Positions 50,823 to 60,664 are shown, counted from the stretch's first letter. The stretch: DNA of 64,000 nucleotides from Eutreptiella sp. 'Long Island Sound 2002' (GCA_964036045.1 OZ038383.1:5442430-5506429); one strand, 5' to 3'. Made by a program: numbers and translations. The notes: a model not told the origin generated them from the letters alone.

Positions 50823-52235
50823 TCAACTGCGATCCTTGCTGTCCCTTCTGTGGTATGGGGACCTTGGCGTACCATCTCGATGTTGCCGACGGTCATCGTG
50901 TCGATCACGGCTGCCATTTCGACGTTCTCGGCTGCCGTCTCGGCGGCCCTGGCTGCCATCCCGGCGTGAACGGTGCTCATCTCGTCCCCGGGATCGTGAT
51001 CGTTCTCTGGAAACTGCCCGTACACTGGCCGCGTCATCCGTCAAAAACTCCTCCTCCATCTCAGCATACTCGGCGGAACTTAAGAAAGGCATGACATGCA
51101 TAAATAGTTCCCAATAATTGAATTCTAGGCCTCCATGATCTGCCTGAACTCGACAAATTTTGTTGTATGCCGCCTTAGTTGCAGCATCCTGTGGGCACTC
51201 TTTCACATGTCTGCGAAGCTCCTTGATGAGTCGGTCACGTGCTTGTCTGTGGGTGACGCCTCCCCGCACCAGACTGCCCTCCTCTGACCAGTCATTCATG
51301 AAATCTGTCCACGAGAGGGTCGTGAGGGGTTCACTGGGCAACGCACGTCTTCTCCACTTTGCTCCAGGTTTGTGGATGTTTACCATGCGACGTCCAGTGA
51401 TGTCTTGCCACAGCTCCTCCAGGGATAGACCTTCTCTCCTTCTATTTTTGGCATGGCGGTCACGGACGTCTTCATTTGTCAGCGCCGCCAGAAGGATGTC
51501 AGACTGATGTTTTTCATCAAATCGCTCGGCGTAATCGGCCCTCCACTCATTGAATCGTTTGATCCACGCCTCCTGCGTCGCTCGCTCGCAATCCCAAGTG
51601 GGCACTTTGGCCATCTTTTTCAGTACTTCATTTACTTGGGGATCAAGCCACGAATTTGTTTGCGTTCCAAACATACCCTGTTCCGTCCGCGGGGCCTCAC
51701 CAGAATCCTTCAAGTATTTCTGCAACTCATCCATCAATGGCACTGCCCGGACCTCCTTGAACGCTCGCATGTCATCTGGTACACCTGTAGGGCGTACTCT
51801 GTACTTCATCTTCATGTTATCGGCGCTCCTGCGTACCATATTAGGCACAAAATGCCCATCCTTCACATATGGCGCCACTTGCAACCACGTCAGTGGATTT
51901 TCTTTGGGACACCAATCTTGTGGAGGTTCGTCCGAGCTATTGCCCATGGCACTCGCCACCTCGTATGGGTGTGCATACGGGCGTACCATTTCAGATGCCT
52001 CACTTCTCGTGGGCAACGGGGCCGCGTGGTGCATGGGTGGCACCGAGCTCAGTGGCGGCTCTGGATGGTCTAAGACCACAGACGATGTTTCGGGGATGTC
52101 GTGCGCTGCTGTATGAGCTGGTGGTGCTGCAGCAGTGGGTGCTGCAGCCCCATGTGAGACCCTGGACACAGTGAAAGCGGCAATCTGGGCTCGCACATCC
52201 TGCATTGCCTGTTCCACCTGCGTTTTGTCCGCCTT
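50823..52235 (-). CDS. Capsid-type Gag segment of B with SR-rich tail
   Basis: About 464 codons from 52217, open to the UAG at 52236. A Pro/Ala-rich N terminus is followed by a retrotransposon Gag capsid-like domain (VPTWDCERATQEAWIKRFNE and LSLEELWQDITGRR). An acidic linker and an Arg/Ser-rich tail end at UGA. It is in the same frame as the upstream coiled-coil segment. Confidence 0.78.
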   Translation of the reverse strand, partial: KADKTQVEQAMQDVRAQIAAFTVSRVSHGAAAPTAAAPPAHTAAHDIPETSSVVLDHPEPPLSSVPPMHHAAPLPTRSEASEMVRPYAHPYEVASAMGNSSDEPPQDWCPKENPLTWLQVAPYVKDGHFVPNMVRRSADNMKMKYRVRPTGVPDDMRAFKEVRAVPLMDELQKYLKDSGEAPRTEQGMFGTQTNSWLDPQVNEVLKKMAKVPTWDCERATQEAWIKRFNEWRADYAERFDEKHQSDILLAALTNEDVRDRHAKNRRREGLSLEELWQDITGRRMVNIHKPGAKWRRRALPSEPLTTLSWTDFMNDWSEEGSLVRGGVTHRQARDRLIKELRRHVKECPQDAATKAAYNKICRVQADHGGLEFNYWELFMHVMPFLSSAEYAEMEEEFLTDDAASVRAVSRERSRSRGRDEHRSRRDGSQGRRDGSRERRNGSRDRHDDRRQHRDGTPRSPYHRRDSKDRS

Positions 52236-54521
52236 CTACTTCTGTATTTCTTCAATGTGACTCAGACGGGACTCCACGTGCGCTTTGTCGATCTTCTCAT
52301 TTTGTGTGGCTTTGACCCTTCTGATTTTATCTTCCAACGCTCTGAGATCTTCAGAATTTGTGATGTTGAGGTCCTGAATAGCCTCACCAAGGCGCTCCCG
52401 ATCAGCTCTGTGATCCTTGTCGGAATCTTGGAGTTGCTGTGTGAGGGTACCCATTTGCGTCTTGAACTCCTCCCTCGTGACTTTCTCATTGTGGATCTTA
52501 ATGTTCGCTTGGTCAAGGCGATCAATACTCTCCTGCACACTTTCGGAGACGCCCTGTATCGCCCTGGCATGATTCTCATTAGCCTGCGCCACTTCAGATT
52601 TGGTGGCCTTCTCGCACTGCATTTTGTGTTGCATATTTTCCACGCGGGCTAAATTCGTACTCAGTGCGGACGAGGCGTCCTCCAAAGACTTGTTTTGTGC
52701 AGTGGTCGCACTCGCCAGTTCCATCTTCGTGGCATACACGAGATCCAGCTGCACCCTCAGGGCTGTAGTGTCTACAGTGCCCGGGCTCGGACTCTTTGGG
52801 CCCTGTGGGGTGCGTGGGGAGCGATTGTCTGCTCCACTGACCTTGGCTGACTCTGCATAACCCAGCAACCATGATTCCATCTCTGTGGCCTTGGTCATTA
52901 AACCCTGTGTCTGGGCAACGAGCTGGGTGTGTGATTTCTGCATGTACTGCACCCTTTCCTCAATTTGCCTGCTAGTGTCGCCCACCTGTTTCATTGCGGC
53001 CTCCGCCTTAGCGACTGCAGCAGTGTGGACACCCTGAATTTGTATGTGGATCTCCTGGTTTATTCGGGTTTCGTTCTCCATGGCAGCCTTGACCTTCTGT
53101 CCAGCAGTGCTCAGTCGGCCCTCGGTTTCACAGACCTTGTTGGCGACAGTGTCAACTGCCTGCTTCACCTCTTGGACAGAGGTCGCCACATCCTTCACAC
53201 TGATCATGTCCCTCTCCATTCTGGCGGCCATTGTCTCCACTCGTTGTGATTCGAAGGCGATGGTTCGCACCGCTTCTGCCGCCTTGTCTTTCTGGCTTTT
53301 CGCCTCCCGTGCGACCTGGGCAGCATCCTCCGCATGCTGCTTTATGGCCCCTTCAGTGGCTATCACCCTGGCCACCGCCGTGTTGGCACTCTGGGCTGCC
53401 TTCACCGCCGTGTTGCTGAATTCCTCGATTCGTCTTGCCATTGTGGCGTCCCCTGAAGGGGTGTTGTGTTCTGGATGTGGTGCCCTGACACTCTGGCGCT
53501 CTAACTCGTGAATTCGTGCGCCCAGGCTATCCACCTCGTGCGTTGCTGCACCTTTGTGGACGTCCAACGTCTTCTCCAACTTGTCAATCCACTTCTCCGC
53601 TCGTTCAACCCGTGACTCAAGAATCTGGTTTTGCGTCCTTGGGATACCTTCGTGAGCGTCTTTTTCTAACGTAGATATCCTGTGCTCCAGCTTACTTTCG
53701 TGATGAGCCTCTCTTCGCTGGAGCTCGGCACAGTCTTGGCGACGGGCGGCCTCCTGCTGCTCCATTCGTGCCGCCAAGGTATTGACTTGTACCTCCAACT
53801 CGCTCATCCGCTCATCCAATCCACGATGGTCCGCAAGGAGTGCATTCCATTTGGATGTACCTTGTCTGTCCACTTCCTGGACCCGGGTCTGCACCACCTG
53901 GATCGCCTTCTCCACCCCGGCTGGCATCTCCACCACACGTGACGCCTCCTTGGTCTCCAAAGTTGTCACTATCCTGGACAACTGGTCCAATTGCCTCACG
54001 ATGTCACTGACGTCGACGTGTGACCTTCGTTTCGACACCTCTGGTCTGGTCTGCTTGGCCGTCATCTTATGGATGGCTCTCTTGACGATGGTGTCGATGG
54101 TGGTGTCCGGTAGGGCCAAGATATCAACTTGGGAACCTTCATCAGGACGATGCCGCTTGCGCTGGATGAATGTAGTAGGCTTTCGTGATGGCGGTGGTGG
54201 CATATCGGTTGACGAGGAACGGGACTTGGTGGGCACATAGGTGATCTTCTTGTTTCCCAAGCCAAATGAGGCCCGTTTGGCTGTTTCACCATAGCTGACC
54301 CGCCGATTTACAGGGATGTTTGTCCCGTGTGCCGCCTCGTCTATTCCATCTCCAAACGGAGTTTCTGAAATGTGAGTCAATTTGGCTCCCATTTGCCCAG
54401 TTTGGGTTTTCAATAATGACCTTTTGGTCTCCGTGTGGATTGGGGTGAGCAATTGCTCAACTTCTTGGTCCCGTTCTTCCATTTCGGCTCTATGGATTTC
54501 CTGAGCGCTCATGTGTCCCAA
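52236..54521 (-). CDS. Long coiled-coil N-terminal Gag segment of B (761 aa)
   Basis: ATG at 54521 (MGHMSAQEIHRAEMEERDQE) lies 26 bp from the 5' LTR. Nearly the whole length after residue 190 is predicted coiled coil from heptad spacing (VEKAIQVVQTRVQEVDRQG, KVCETEGRLSTAGQKVKAAM). It ends at a single UAG in HIEEIQK-stop-KADKTQVEQAM, where the heptads continue beyond the stop in the same frame. No enzyme motif was seen. It is probably a structural extension of Gag, comparable to D's coiled-coil ORFs. Confidence 0.75.
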   Translation of the reverse strand: MGHMSAQEIHRAEMEERDQEVEQLLTPIHTETKRSLLKTQTGQMGAKLTHISETPFGDGIDEAAHGTNIPVNRRVSYGETAKRASFGLGNKKITYVPTKSRSSSTDMPPPPSRKPTTFIQRKRHRPDEGSQVDILALPDTTIDTIVKRAIHKMTAKQTRPEVSKRRSHVDVSDIVRQLDQLSRIVTTLETKEASRVVEMPAGVEKAIQVVQTRVQEVDRQGTSKWNALLADHRGLDERMSELEVQVNTLAARMEQQEAARRQDCAELQRREAHHESKLEHRISTLEKDAHEGIPRTQNQILESRVERAEKWIDKLEKTLDVHKGAATHEVDSLGARIHELERQSVRAPHPEHNTPSGDATMARRIEEFSNTAVKAAQSANTAVARVIATEGAIKQHAEDAAQVAREAKSQKDKAAEAVRTIAFESQRVETMAARMERDMISVKDVATSVQEVKQAVDTVANKVCETEGRLSTAGQKVKAAMENETRINQEIHIQIQGVHTAAVAKAEAAMKQVGDTSRQIEERVQYMQKSHTQLVAQTQGLMTKATEMESWLLGYAESAKVSGADNRSPRTPQGPKSPSPGTVDTTALRVQLDLVYATKMELASATTAQNKSLEDASSALSTNLARVENMQHKMQCEKATKSEVAQANENHARAIQGVSESVQESIDRLDQANIKIHNEKVTREEFKTQMGTLTQQLQDSDKDHRADRERLGEAIQDLNITNSEDLRALEDKIRRVKATQNEKIDKAHVESRLSHIEEIQK

Positions 54522-54528
54522 AGGGGAT

Positions 54529-54546
54529 CAATTTGTACTGCTACCA
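54529..54546 (-). promoter_or_regulatory. Primer-binding site of B
   Basis: The minus strand reads TGGTAGCAGTAC directly after the LTR end CATTACA. The first nine bases equal those of D and E. Confidence 0.75.
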
Positions 54547-55030
54547 TGTAATGGAGTAGCCCCTGATACTTCCATTGTAGTGCCTTGCTCTACATTAACC
54601 AAAAATCAAAAATAGAAAAAAGCTAGGGGCTTGAGATTTCTCTAAAATTTCAAAAAGAAAAATCCCCGAGCAAAGCTAATAAAATTGGCACAAACCCTCA
54701 CCAAGACGAGGCAAACAGCACACAATACAACACAATTTTGTGTCTGACTTTTCCTCGTGGTCCCGGTTGTGCTTGGTGCGCGGAATGGGCTCGGCGCTTA
54801 CCTTCACGATTGATATGACTCTCCTTGTAACAAATTGATAATCCACCACTTGGATTGAATTGAGTATTAATAAAAATCCATTGCAAAGAGTCCTGAGATA
54901 CGAAAGAATCAGACCAATCAAAGAGTGTCATCGAGGCACTCCATGCATGAAACATGTCGAACACATGGAAAGAGAGATTGAACGAAATTTGATCAAACAT
55001 CAAACCTATAACTTAACCTCAAGACAAACA
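54547..55030 (-). repeat. 5' LTR of element B (484 bp)
   Basis: It is the partner of 5255-5738 (about five differences) and of the A LTR. Similarity stops after GACAAACATTG, where the flank begins CATTCACTCG. Confidence 0.9.
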
Positions 55031-56891
55031 TTGCATTCACTCGTAAGGTCATGAATGTAATTACACCAGGGAGGTCAAAATACATAATGCATATCATGGC
55101 ATGACACATGATCGAACATCGACTCGCATGATGAAGCATGCACACCTACTTGAGCCACCGCAAGTTCGTCATTAATCTAACATGGCGAATCAATTACATA
55201 CTATGTCTATTCATCCATGAAATGTAAATTCAAACAACAACATGGACCAATGTCGTGTAAATCCACAAGAGTTCAACCTTCATTAATTTTCACGGTTCAA
55301 AAGCGAAGCATTGAACAATCAACCAACTTCAAGAGATATATTGGCTCCTTGCAACAAAATGAAAATTCATGCCCAATTGAGAATAATACCATGGTAGGTT
55401 GAAAGACTCCCATCAATTGAAAAGATCCAAGGATAATTGAATTCATGGCATTCCAAAAACCATTCACAACTCACCACAAGAGTGTGCAAACCTTTCGAAA
55501 TTGTCACATGGACCAACATACACATACATGATTGTAACAACAATCCATTGGCATCATGAAGGCTTCGCGTGACGAACATGGTAAAGGAAACCTCACAATT
55601 CCTAATTTAGGGATGACCTTGAGTAACACCTCGTGATCGAATATGCATTCATTAACCATGGAAACCTTACGAACATTCACGGATTCTATTCTGGACGGTT
55701 TTGTGTAACCTAATAATAATCATTCTTGTCGGCGTGACTCAGTCAATGGATAGTAAATCGAACTGACCAGGGAATGCGAAACAACACCAGATTGGAACAA
55801 ACGACATATCTGTCGAGACTCAATCATCCAAAATTCTGCCTTCGTCACTGGAGATTGCAATCCGCGACCTGTCCGGTCTCGGCCAGCGACTGTCCAATTC
55901 CTGCAACTGGATTACTGAATTTCTGAGTCCTGACTGTTGACTGTTGACTGTCACCGATCCAGAGATGTGCAGTTCTATTACAATCAACCACCGTGGATGA
56001 GGTTTCAATTAAACGAGATCAGTTTATGGCTTTTTGGGTTTTGGACTTCATTTTCGCGAGTTCTTGCAGTGGAACGGAAATGGATAGAAAAAGAAGGATA
56101 ACAGTAGGTAATTACCCTCTGTTATTACATGGTAGCTTCGTAGGTAAGATCTTGCGCCTCTCGTGCGCATTTCAGTTTTGCTCCTCGTGTTTCCTTTTTT
56201 TTCGAGTGAAGTCGCGCAGTTGCGCTTGTCTTTGGGAGCGTTGAGCGCGCCCTGTTTCCCTGTGCGTGGGTGCATTTTTGCAGCCGCGTAGCTGCGTGAG
56301 TTCGGCGCCTTGCAGCGTTTGCGCTGGCTGTTGTGTTGGCCGCGAGTTGTGTGCGTGTGTTGCGCTTGGCAGTGTGGCGCGTCCCTGTTGGAATGGCCCT
56401 GGTGTTGTCTGGTGCACCAGGCAACGACTTGCGTGCGTTGCGGCAGTGGATGGCGTGCGCGTGTTGCAGTGCCTGCATGCGTGGCGTCGTTGTGCGAGCA
56501 GCAGTTGCAGTGGCGGCGTGTGTTGAAGTGCGTGCGAACAGTGGTGTGTGCAGCGCTGGCAGTGGCACAAGAGTAGCACAGCGGGCTGAGAGAGCGACGC
56601 AAACGCGAGAGAGAAAAGGCCAGTGCGTGAGAAGGCGAAGGAGAGAGAAACGCAGCGGGCGTGAGTGTTCACGAGGGCGTGTGTTGCTGTGTACTCTGCG
56701 CTGTGCCTTTTCTATGTATATTTCTGCTCCATCTGCATGCAAATGAGTGAATGTGAAAAACAAGTCACACAACCAGGTCAAGACTGCCATCTGGAATTCT
56801 TCAGGTGGGCTCGCGATGTTGTATGAAGGTTGAGGTTTGTCTTAATTTCCTTAGGCAAGCCTGTTTTCGGTGGGTTTTGTGTTTTGCAGCC
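55031..56891. other. Right flank of B, no gene recognised
   Basis: From 55031 to 56100 the DNA is AT-rich without convincing ORFs. From about 56200 to 56720 it is G/T-rich with many TGCGTG-type words; the overlapping open frames on both strands there are composition effects. A pyrimidine-rich stretch ending TTTTGCAG (56882-56889) could be a splice acceptor for the next ORF. Confidence 0.45.
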
Positions 56892-57155
56892 ATGCCCTGT
56901 TCCGATTGTGAAGGCTGCAAGTGTGGAGGAGTGCAACGACTCAGGAGAGAGAGAGATGCAGCAGAAAAGGAGTTGGCAGACCTGAAGGCTGCCATCGGAG
57001 CACGCAAGCCACCACGACAAAGAGGCCACACCAAGACCCACAGAGGAAAACGAGACAGGAAGCAGCAGGTTCAGGAGATTAAAGTAGGTACTATAGGAGT
57101 ACAACAGAAGCCCGAGAAGAAGACGAGTAACAAGAAAAGCAGTCAGAAAAAATAA
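56892..57155 (+). CDS. Small Cys-motif, coiled-coil, basic-tail protein (87 aa), unknown function
   Basis: ATG at 56892 follows TTTTGCAG. The protein begins MPCSDCEGCKCGG (five Cys in the first 12 residues), continues as a charged heptad helix (VQRLRRERDAAEKELADLKA) and ends in a Lys/Arg-rich tail (QKPEKKTSNKKSSQKK). The layout recalls a small DNA- or RNA-binding protein, but no family is recognised. It could also be a fragment of a spliced gene: GTATGTATTC near 57404 and a CTCTGCAG acceptor at about 57474-57481 look like an intron downstream. Confidence 0.45.
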   Translation: MPCSDCEGCKCGGVQRLRRERDAAEKELADLKAAIGARKPPRQRGHTKTHRGKRDRKQQVQEIKVGTIGVQQKPEKKTSNKKSSQKK

Positions 57156-57403
57156 GTGTTTGCACGTCTCTGCAATGGACCAACCTATGTGTTGATTATC
57201 AGGCCTTTCAAGGTTGGTTCACAAGGGTAACCCCCAGAAAAACCTTAGGGAGGGCTTGCAATGGGATGGTCCATTTCAGGACTTTGATTGTCCATTTCAA
57301 GACCTATTTGTCTGTGTGTTGCGCGCGCGTGTGCTGCTGCGCAGGGAAGGGTCCAGGGAGCAGTGCTGGAAATTGCGCTGCAAAGGAATGATTATTTTAT
57401 TCT

Positions 57404-57481
57404 GGTATGTATTCATTTTATTATAAAATGTTTGGAGTTTCGCATTTGTGAATATGTTGTCTTATCTTGTTTACTCTGCAG
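57404..57481 (+). other. Possible spliceosomal intron
   Basis: GTATGTATTC at the left and a T-rich tract ending TTTACTCTGCAG at the right, 78 bp apart, fit GT-AG intron ends. No coding exon has been confirmed on either side. Confidence 0.35.
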
Positions 57482-57483
57482 AC

Positions 57484-57737
57484 TTTACCATGACTCAATC
57501 ACAGTGCAGGATGCAGATGGCTCCGGCATCAAGTGTTGCCATCACCGTGTTAAAATGTGCACGAACTTGTATCAGAGTGAGGCAATCAAGTAGTCCATGG
57601 TAAGCCACACGTTAGTTTACGAAAAACTCAAAAATGCAAAATATAGCGCAATGCAATTGACCTCCTCAATGACACCTAAGTTGTGCACCATCAAAGTGGA
57701 TGGAACACTAGCGGCTCAAAAAAGGTCGACAATAGCC
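57484..57737 (+). repeat. 254-bp dispersed repeat, copy 2
   Basis: Same-strand match to 4802-5055. It begins directly after the acceptor-like CTCTGCAGAC. Confidence 0.85.
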
Positions 57738-58530
57738 TGCCACAAACCACGCCGGTAGTGTGGAAAAGAAAAACACGACGTCACAAAACAACAACCAGCC
57801 ACTTCCAAATGGCGAGAGTCGGGATGGAAGGATCCACCGACACAGCGCTTTCAAGGGCCAACAGTACCCAGATTTCATTTGGAGGGGCCAAGCGAGAATA
57901 TCACCAAACCGTCTTGGGCAGTCACACCGGCTCTACTTCAACGGAGGCTCGAATTACCACAACTCAAGAGCAGAGCAAACAAAGCACATGCAAAAGAGCC
58001 AAATAGCCTGAGCGAAAGCTTTCTGCAGGGATGCGGCGGTTTATGTGGTGAAGCATGTTCGGCAAACATGAGTTCACTACCGCAACCTGAAAACTGCCAA
58101 CAAGAAGAACACAGAGCATGGCCAAGAATTTTTTGTATTTTGGGTGGAAACGGCTGCGACCTTGCATAACGACAACTAGGAATGTGTCCCAACTACCAAT
58201 GTTAAACGGAAAGTGAGGCACACCACTCCCTCCCCCCCGACTATAGACCCACTAGCAAAAAACCATTTATAAGACCCACCCCTTTTTTGGGCCCTTCCTA
58301 GGATTCAAAATTTTCATGAAATTTAGGAGTCTACTTTTTAGGGTTGAAAAATAGGTGAAATTCTGGTGAAACTTTCGAAATTTATGAAATTTATGAAAAA
58401 TGTGACATTTATCATTTTGAGGGGACGGGGCTTGTCCTTGTCCTATGTGGGGCACCCATGGGCGAGCCACAAACTGCCTCGAAAATCCCCAAAGTCCATG
58501 AAGTCCCCAAGTTGGTCATCATCTTTTGCT
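57738..58530. other. Intergenic, no gene recognised
   Basis: Near 57930-57960 CGGAGGCTCGAATTACCAC resembles the lead-in to the dispersed repeat at about 4790 (CGGAGGCTCAATTTACCATG), suggesting a diverged second copy. Around 58310-58400 it is A/T-rich with short GAAATT-type repeats. No ORF has a recognisable domain. Confidence 0.4.
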
Positions 58531-58630
58531 TTTTGCCGGTGGTGCGTGGTTTTCGGGAGGAGGTGCTTGGCTTTCGGGAGGTGGTGCTTGGTTTTGGTGA
58601 GGTGGTGCTTGATTTTCCGGAGGTGGTCCT
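58531..58630. repeat. 24-bp minisatellite encoding the PPPENQA repeats
   Basis: About four copies of TTTCGGGAGGTGGTGCTTGG-like units with a period near 24 bp. Because the period is a multiple of three, the repeat keeps frame and encodes the eight-residue repeats of the BED-finger gene on the minus strand. Confidence 0.7.
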
Positions 58631-58863
58631 TCATTACCTCCATCCTCATACAAATGGTTGAGATCAACAAGGGCAGGAGGCTCCTCTTCATTGAATTCGC
58701 TGGTGTGTGCATGTTAATGTTAATTGGAGTAGTGTTGCTTCATGCGCGTGCAATTGGTGAACTTCATCAAATCGCAGTAATTGCAACTCACTGTTTTTGG
58801 TGTCCCATCGGGTTTGCGTTCCAAAACACTGAAATGGGACCAAACAAGATCCTTAGACTTCAT
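58534..58863 (-). pseudogene. BED-type zinc finger gene fragment with proline-rich repeats
   Basis: On the minus strand, ATG at 58863 begins MKSKDLVWSHFSVLERKPDG and continues to CNYCDLMKFTNCTRMKQHYS. This is a BED finger (aromatic W.HF lead, CX2C, then N-x-TRM-x2-H). After residue 47 there are two in-frame TAA codons two residues apart (58720-58722 and 58714-58716). Beyond them the same frame gives EFNEEEPPALVDLNHLYED and repeats of PPPENQA/PPPESQA, ending TGATGA. BED fingers occur at the N terminus of hAT transposases and in some host regulators. The two stops mean a broken copy, or an unrecognised intron. Confidence 0.65.
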
Positions 58864-59081
58864 GGTGTGGAAACGAAATGCTACGGTCAAAGTGGGGAAG
58901 GTTGGACCAAATGGGACAAAAACACAACAAATTATGGGAGTGGGCTAGGAGCAGTGAGTTGTGGACAAGAACCATATAATTATTTCAGAACATTTCACAT
59001 GTGAAATTTATCGTAAATTTCGTTGAAAATTTCGTTGACAATTACGTTGAAAATTTCGTTCGAATCCTAGCCCCTCCTTTC

Positions 59082-59128
59082 AAAGTGTTAACTAGGGGCG
59101 AGATTTCAGGACGATAATCGTTAACTCC
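59082..59128 (+). repeat. Left terminal inverted repeat of an inverted-repeat-bounded unit
   Basis: AAAGTGTTAACT, AG, GGGCGAGATTTCAGGACGAT and ATCGTTAACTCC. Its reverse complement recurs at 60665-60713 with a two-base gap and about two mismatches. No target duplication is obvious. Confidence 0.75.
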
Positions 59129-59208
59129 GTCTCGCGGGAGAGTTAACGATTATCGTCCTGAAATCTGGAGGGACCGAGCCAGAGTTAACGATTATCGTCC
59201 TGAAAATT
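59099..59208. repeat. Subterminal copies of the inverted-repeat core
   Basis: The core GTTAACGATTATCGTCCTGA recurs in the opposite direction at about 59139-59166 and again at about 59181-59208. The first pair forms a hairpin around CCGTCTCGCGGGAG. Repeated cores near a transposon end are often protein-binding sites. Confidence 0.65.
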
Positions 59209-59314
59209 GGGCCAACCGCCAATTCACCTGGGGTTGTGACCAATCAATAAAACCGGCTTTTCGAGCCGGTTCCAATGAGCCTATCCGAGAGAATTTTCAT
59301 TTTTCAACCGAACC

Positions 59315-60532
59315 ATGAAGAATCTTGCTGGGACATTTGCAAATGTAGACCGAGCCCTATTTAAGCAACGGGTTGCAGAATGTCCGGATTATCGGTTTTG
59401 TGCAATTTGGTGGTACCACAAGTTGGTGAGCTTGACTCCCGAAAAGAAGGGCCCCTTGTTCCACCACCTTAAGCCTCAAAGCAAGAAATTTTACCCCGAC
59501 ACCCCTCGAGGAGGGTATGGACTATGCCGTGGTGTTGCTACCTGGGTTGGTGAGGTTGTCGATCGTCCAAATCTAACGTGGAAGGACATAGGGCGACGCC
59601 CTGTTTTCACCAAGTTGGCGAATTCGGAAATTTCTTTGGCGGATGCGGCAAAGTATTTGGGTGTTTGCCCCAAAACGCTGGGCGTGTACCATCGGGCTGC
59701 TTTGAACACCACGAACCGGGCTGCAACTGTGTTGAGCACATACCAAGAGCCTGAGGAGAAACCGAAGGTTGAAGCAGAGCCCGCAAAGGAACCGGAGGTT
59801 AGGCCCGAAGTTGCAGTGCAGTCTTCTGCGGACAGGGATGTGCGTGCCTCGCAGTCCTCTCTTTGCTCTTCCTTGCAATCTTTGAAGGAGTATGTTGTGG
59901 CTGAGGCACACAACTCCCCAGCGAAGGACACAGTTGTCTCTGAGGACATGTTGCCTGAGGCACAGGAATCCCCAAGTAAGGGTAGCAATGTTTCCGAAGA
60001 CATTCTGGCTGAGGGTAGTGTTGCTTCTGAGGCTTTGTCTATGGCCGAGTCTCTGGATGTCCTTGCTAATGACCATGTGGTTGTTTCCTCAGACTCGGAG
60101 TGGGATTATCAGGAGCGCCCATTGACACAGCTTTCTCTCAAAAATTCCCTTGAGGAGGCTAGGGAAAGCTATCGTGCAGCCGCTTGGGCAGCTCCCGCAG
60201 CACCAGCAGGTTCCCCCATGAATCAGGACTTGTCCAATACTCCTCAGCCGTTTAAAAAAATGCGGCGACCGCGCTTTCCTCCTCGGACCGTTCCTCGCGA
60301 GAACACCTGCTACAAGTGTTCTAGGGAGATTTTCGTTTTGCGGCCATTGCGTGGTGGTAAGCGGATTTCTTGCAATGCTTGCAATGCCCCTTTTCATGAG
60401 AAATGCTTCTATAGCTCTGTTGTGAAGCCAGAGGATGGGTGGGCCCTTGTTGTCTTGAGGCACAGTAGTATGCCCATCAATCTATCTATATATCTATCTA
60501 TAAAAATTGAGATGTGTATTGTTGCATGTTAA
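59315..60532 (+). CDS. Unknown 405-aa protein with a helix-turn-helix-like stretch and C-terminal zinc finger
   Basis: The start ATG at 59315 follows a non-coding leader. The N-terminal 110 residues are Trp/Tyr-rich (YRFCAIWWYHKLVSL) and end in a helix-turn-helix-like stretch (LADAAKYLGVCPKTLGVYHR). A Glu/Pro/Ser-rich acidic middle with imperfect repeats of EDxLxEAxxSPxK follows. The C-terminal Cys/His cluster is CYKC, then SCNACNAPFHEKC (CX2C ... CX2CX4HX2C), like half of a PHD/RING-type treble clef. The last 25 residues run into TCTA microsatellite sequence and may not be real coding. The gene sits between inverted repeats, so it may be carried by a DNA transposon. No DDE transposase motif was seen, and I do not recognise the family. 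Confidence 0.6.
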   Translation: MKNLAGTFANVDRALFKQRVAECPDYRFCAIWWYHKLVSLTPEKKGPLFHHLKPQSKKFYPDTPRGGYGLCRGVATWVGEVVDRPNLTWKDIGRRPVFTKLANSEISLADAAKYLGVCPKTLGVYHRAALNTTNRAATVLSTYQEPEEKPKVEAEPAKEPEVRPEVAVQSSADRDVRASQSSLCSSLQSLKEYVVAEAHNSPAKDTVVSEDMLPEAQESPSKGSNVSEDILAEGSVASEALSMAESLDVLANDHVVVSSDSEWDYQERPLTQLSLKNSLEEARESYRAAAWAAPAAPAGSPMNQDLSNTPQPFKKMRRPRFPPRTVPRENTCYKCSREIFVLRPLRGGKRISCNACNAPFHEKCFYSSVVKPEDGWALVVLRHSSMPINLSIYLSIKIEMCIVAC

Positions 60533-60664
60533 CAATTGTTGTATAGTGGGACTTTTTTTTCCCATACGGGTTTTTTTTCATGCCCAATGTGGTTTTCAAG
60601 CGTTCACTCACTTTGCTTTGCCTTGCACGTGCTTGAGGAGGGATGGGGCATGTGGCGCTGATAT

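Larger units (their letters stand above)
5255..55030 (-). mobile_element. Element B: outermost RT-less Ty3/gypsy retrotransposon, split by nested insertions
   Basis: The 3' LTR is at 5255-5738 and the 5' LTR at 54547-55030. The internal region is interrupted between 7700 and 49615. Element A at about 2411-2425 shows the uninterrupted sequence: CCCCAGT lies at the left break and GTTTGTTGAC at the right. Joined this way, B runs coiled-coil gag, capsid-type gag, zinc knuckles, protease, RNase H tail and integrase-chromodomain. RT is absent, as in A. No target-site duplication is visible (ATCAA on the left, TTGCA on the right). The two LTRs differ at about five positions of 484. Confidence 0.85.

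Noticed and set aside
3090-54521. An altered genetic code with UAA/UAG read as glutamine, suggested by the many in-frame UAG/UAA codons.
   Set aside because: Thousands of codons in D and F contain many CAA/CAG but no UAR inside domains; the stops cluster at domain borders or single sites. Readthrough or mutation under the standard code explains the data better.
56048-56790. Overlapping Cys/Ala/Thr-rich frames on both strands.
   Set aside because: They follow from TGCGTG-type low-complexity DNA, and no frame has domain features.
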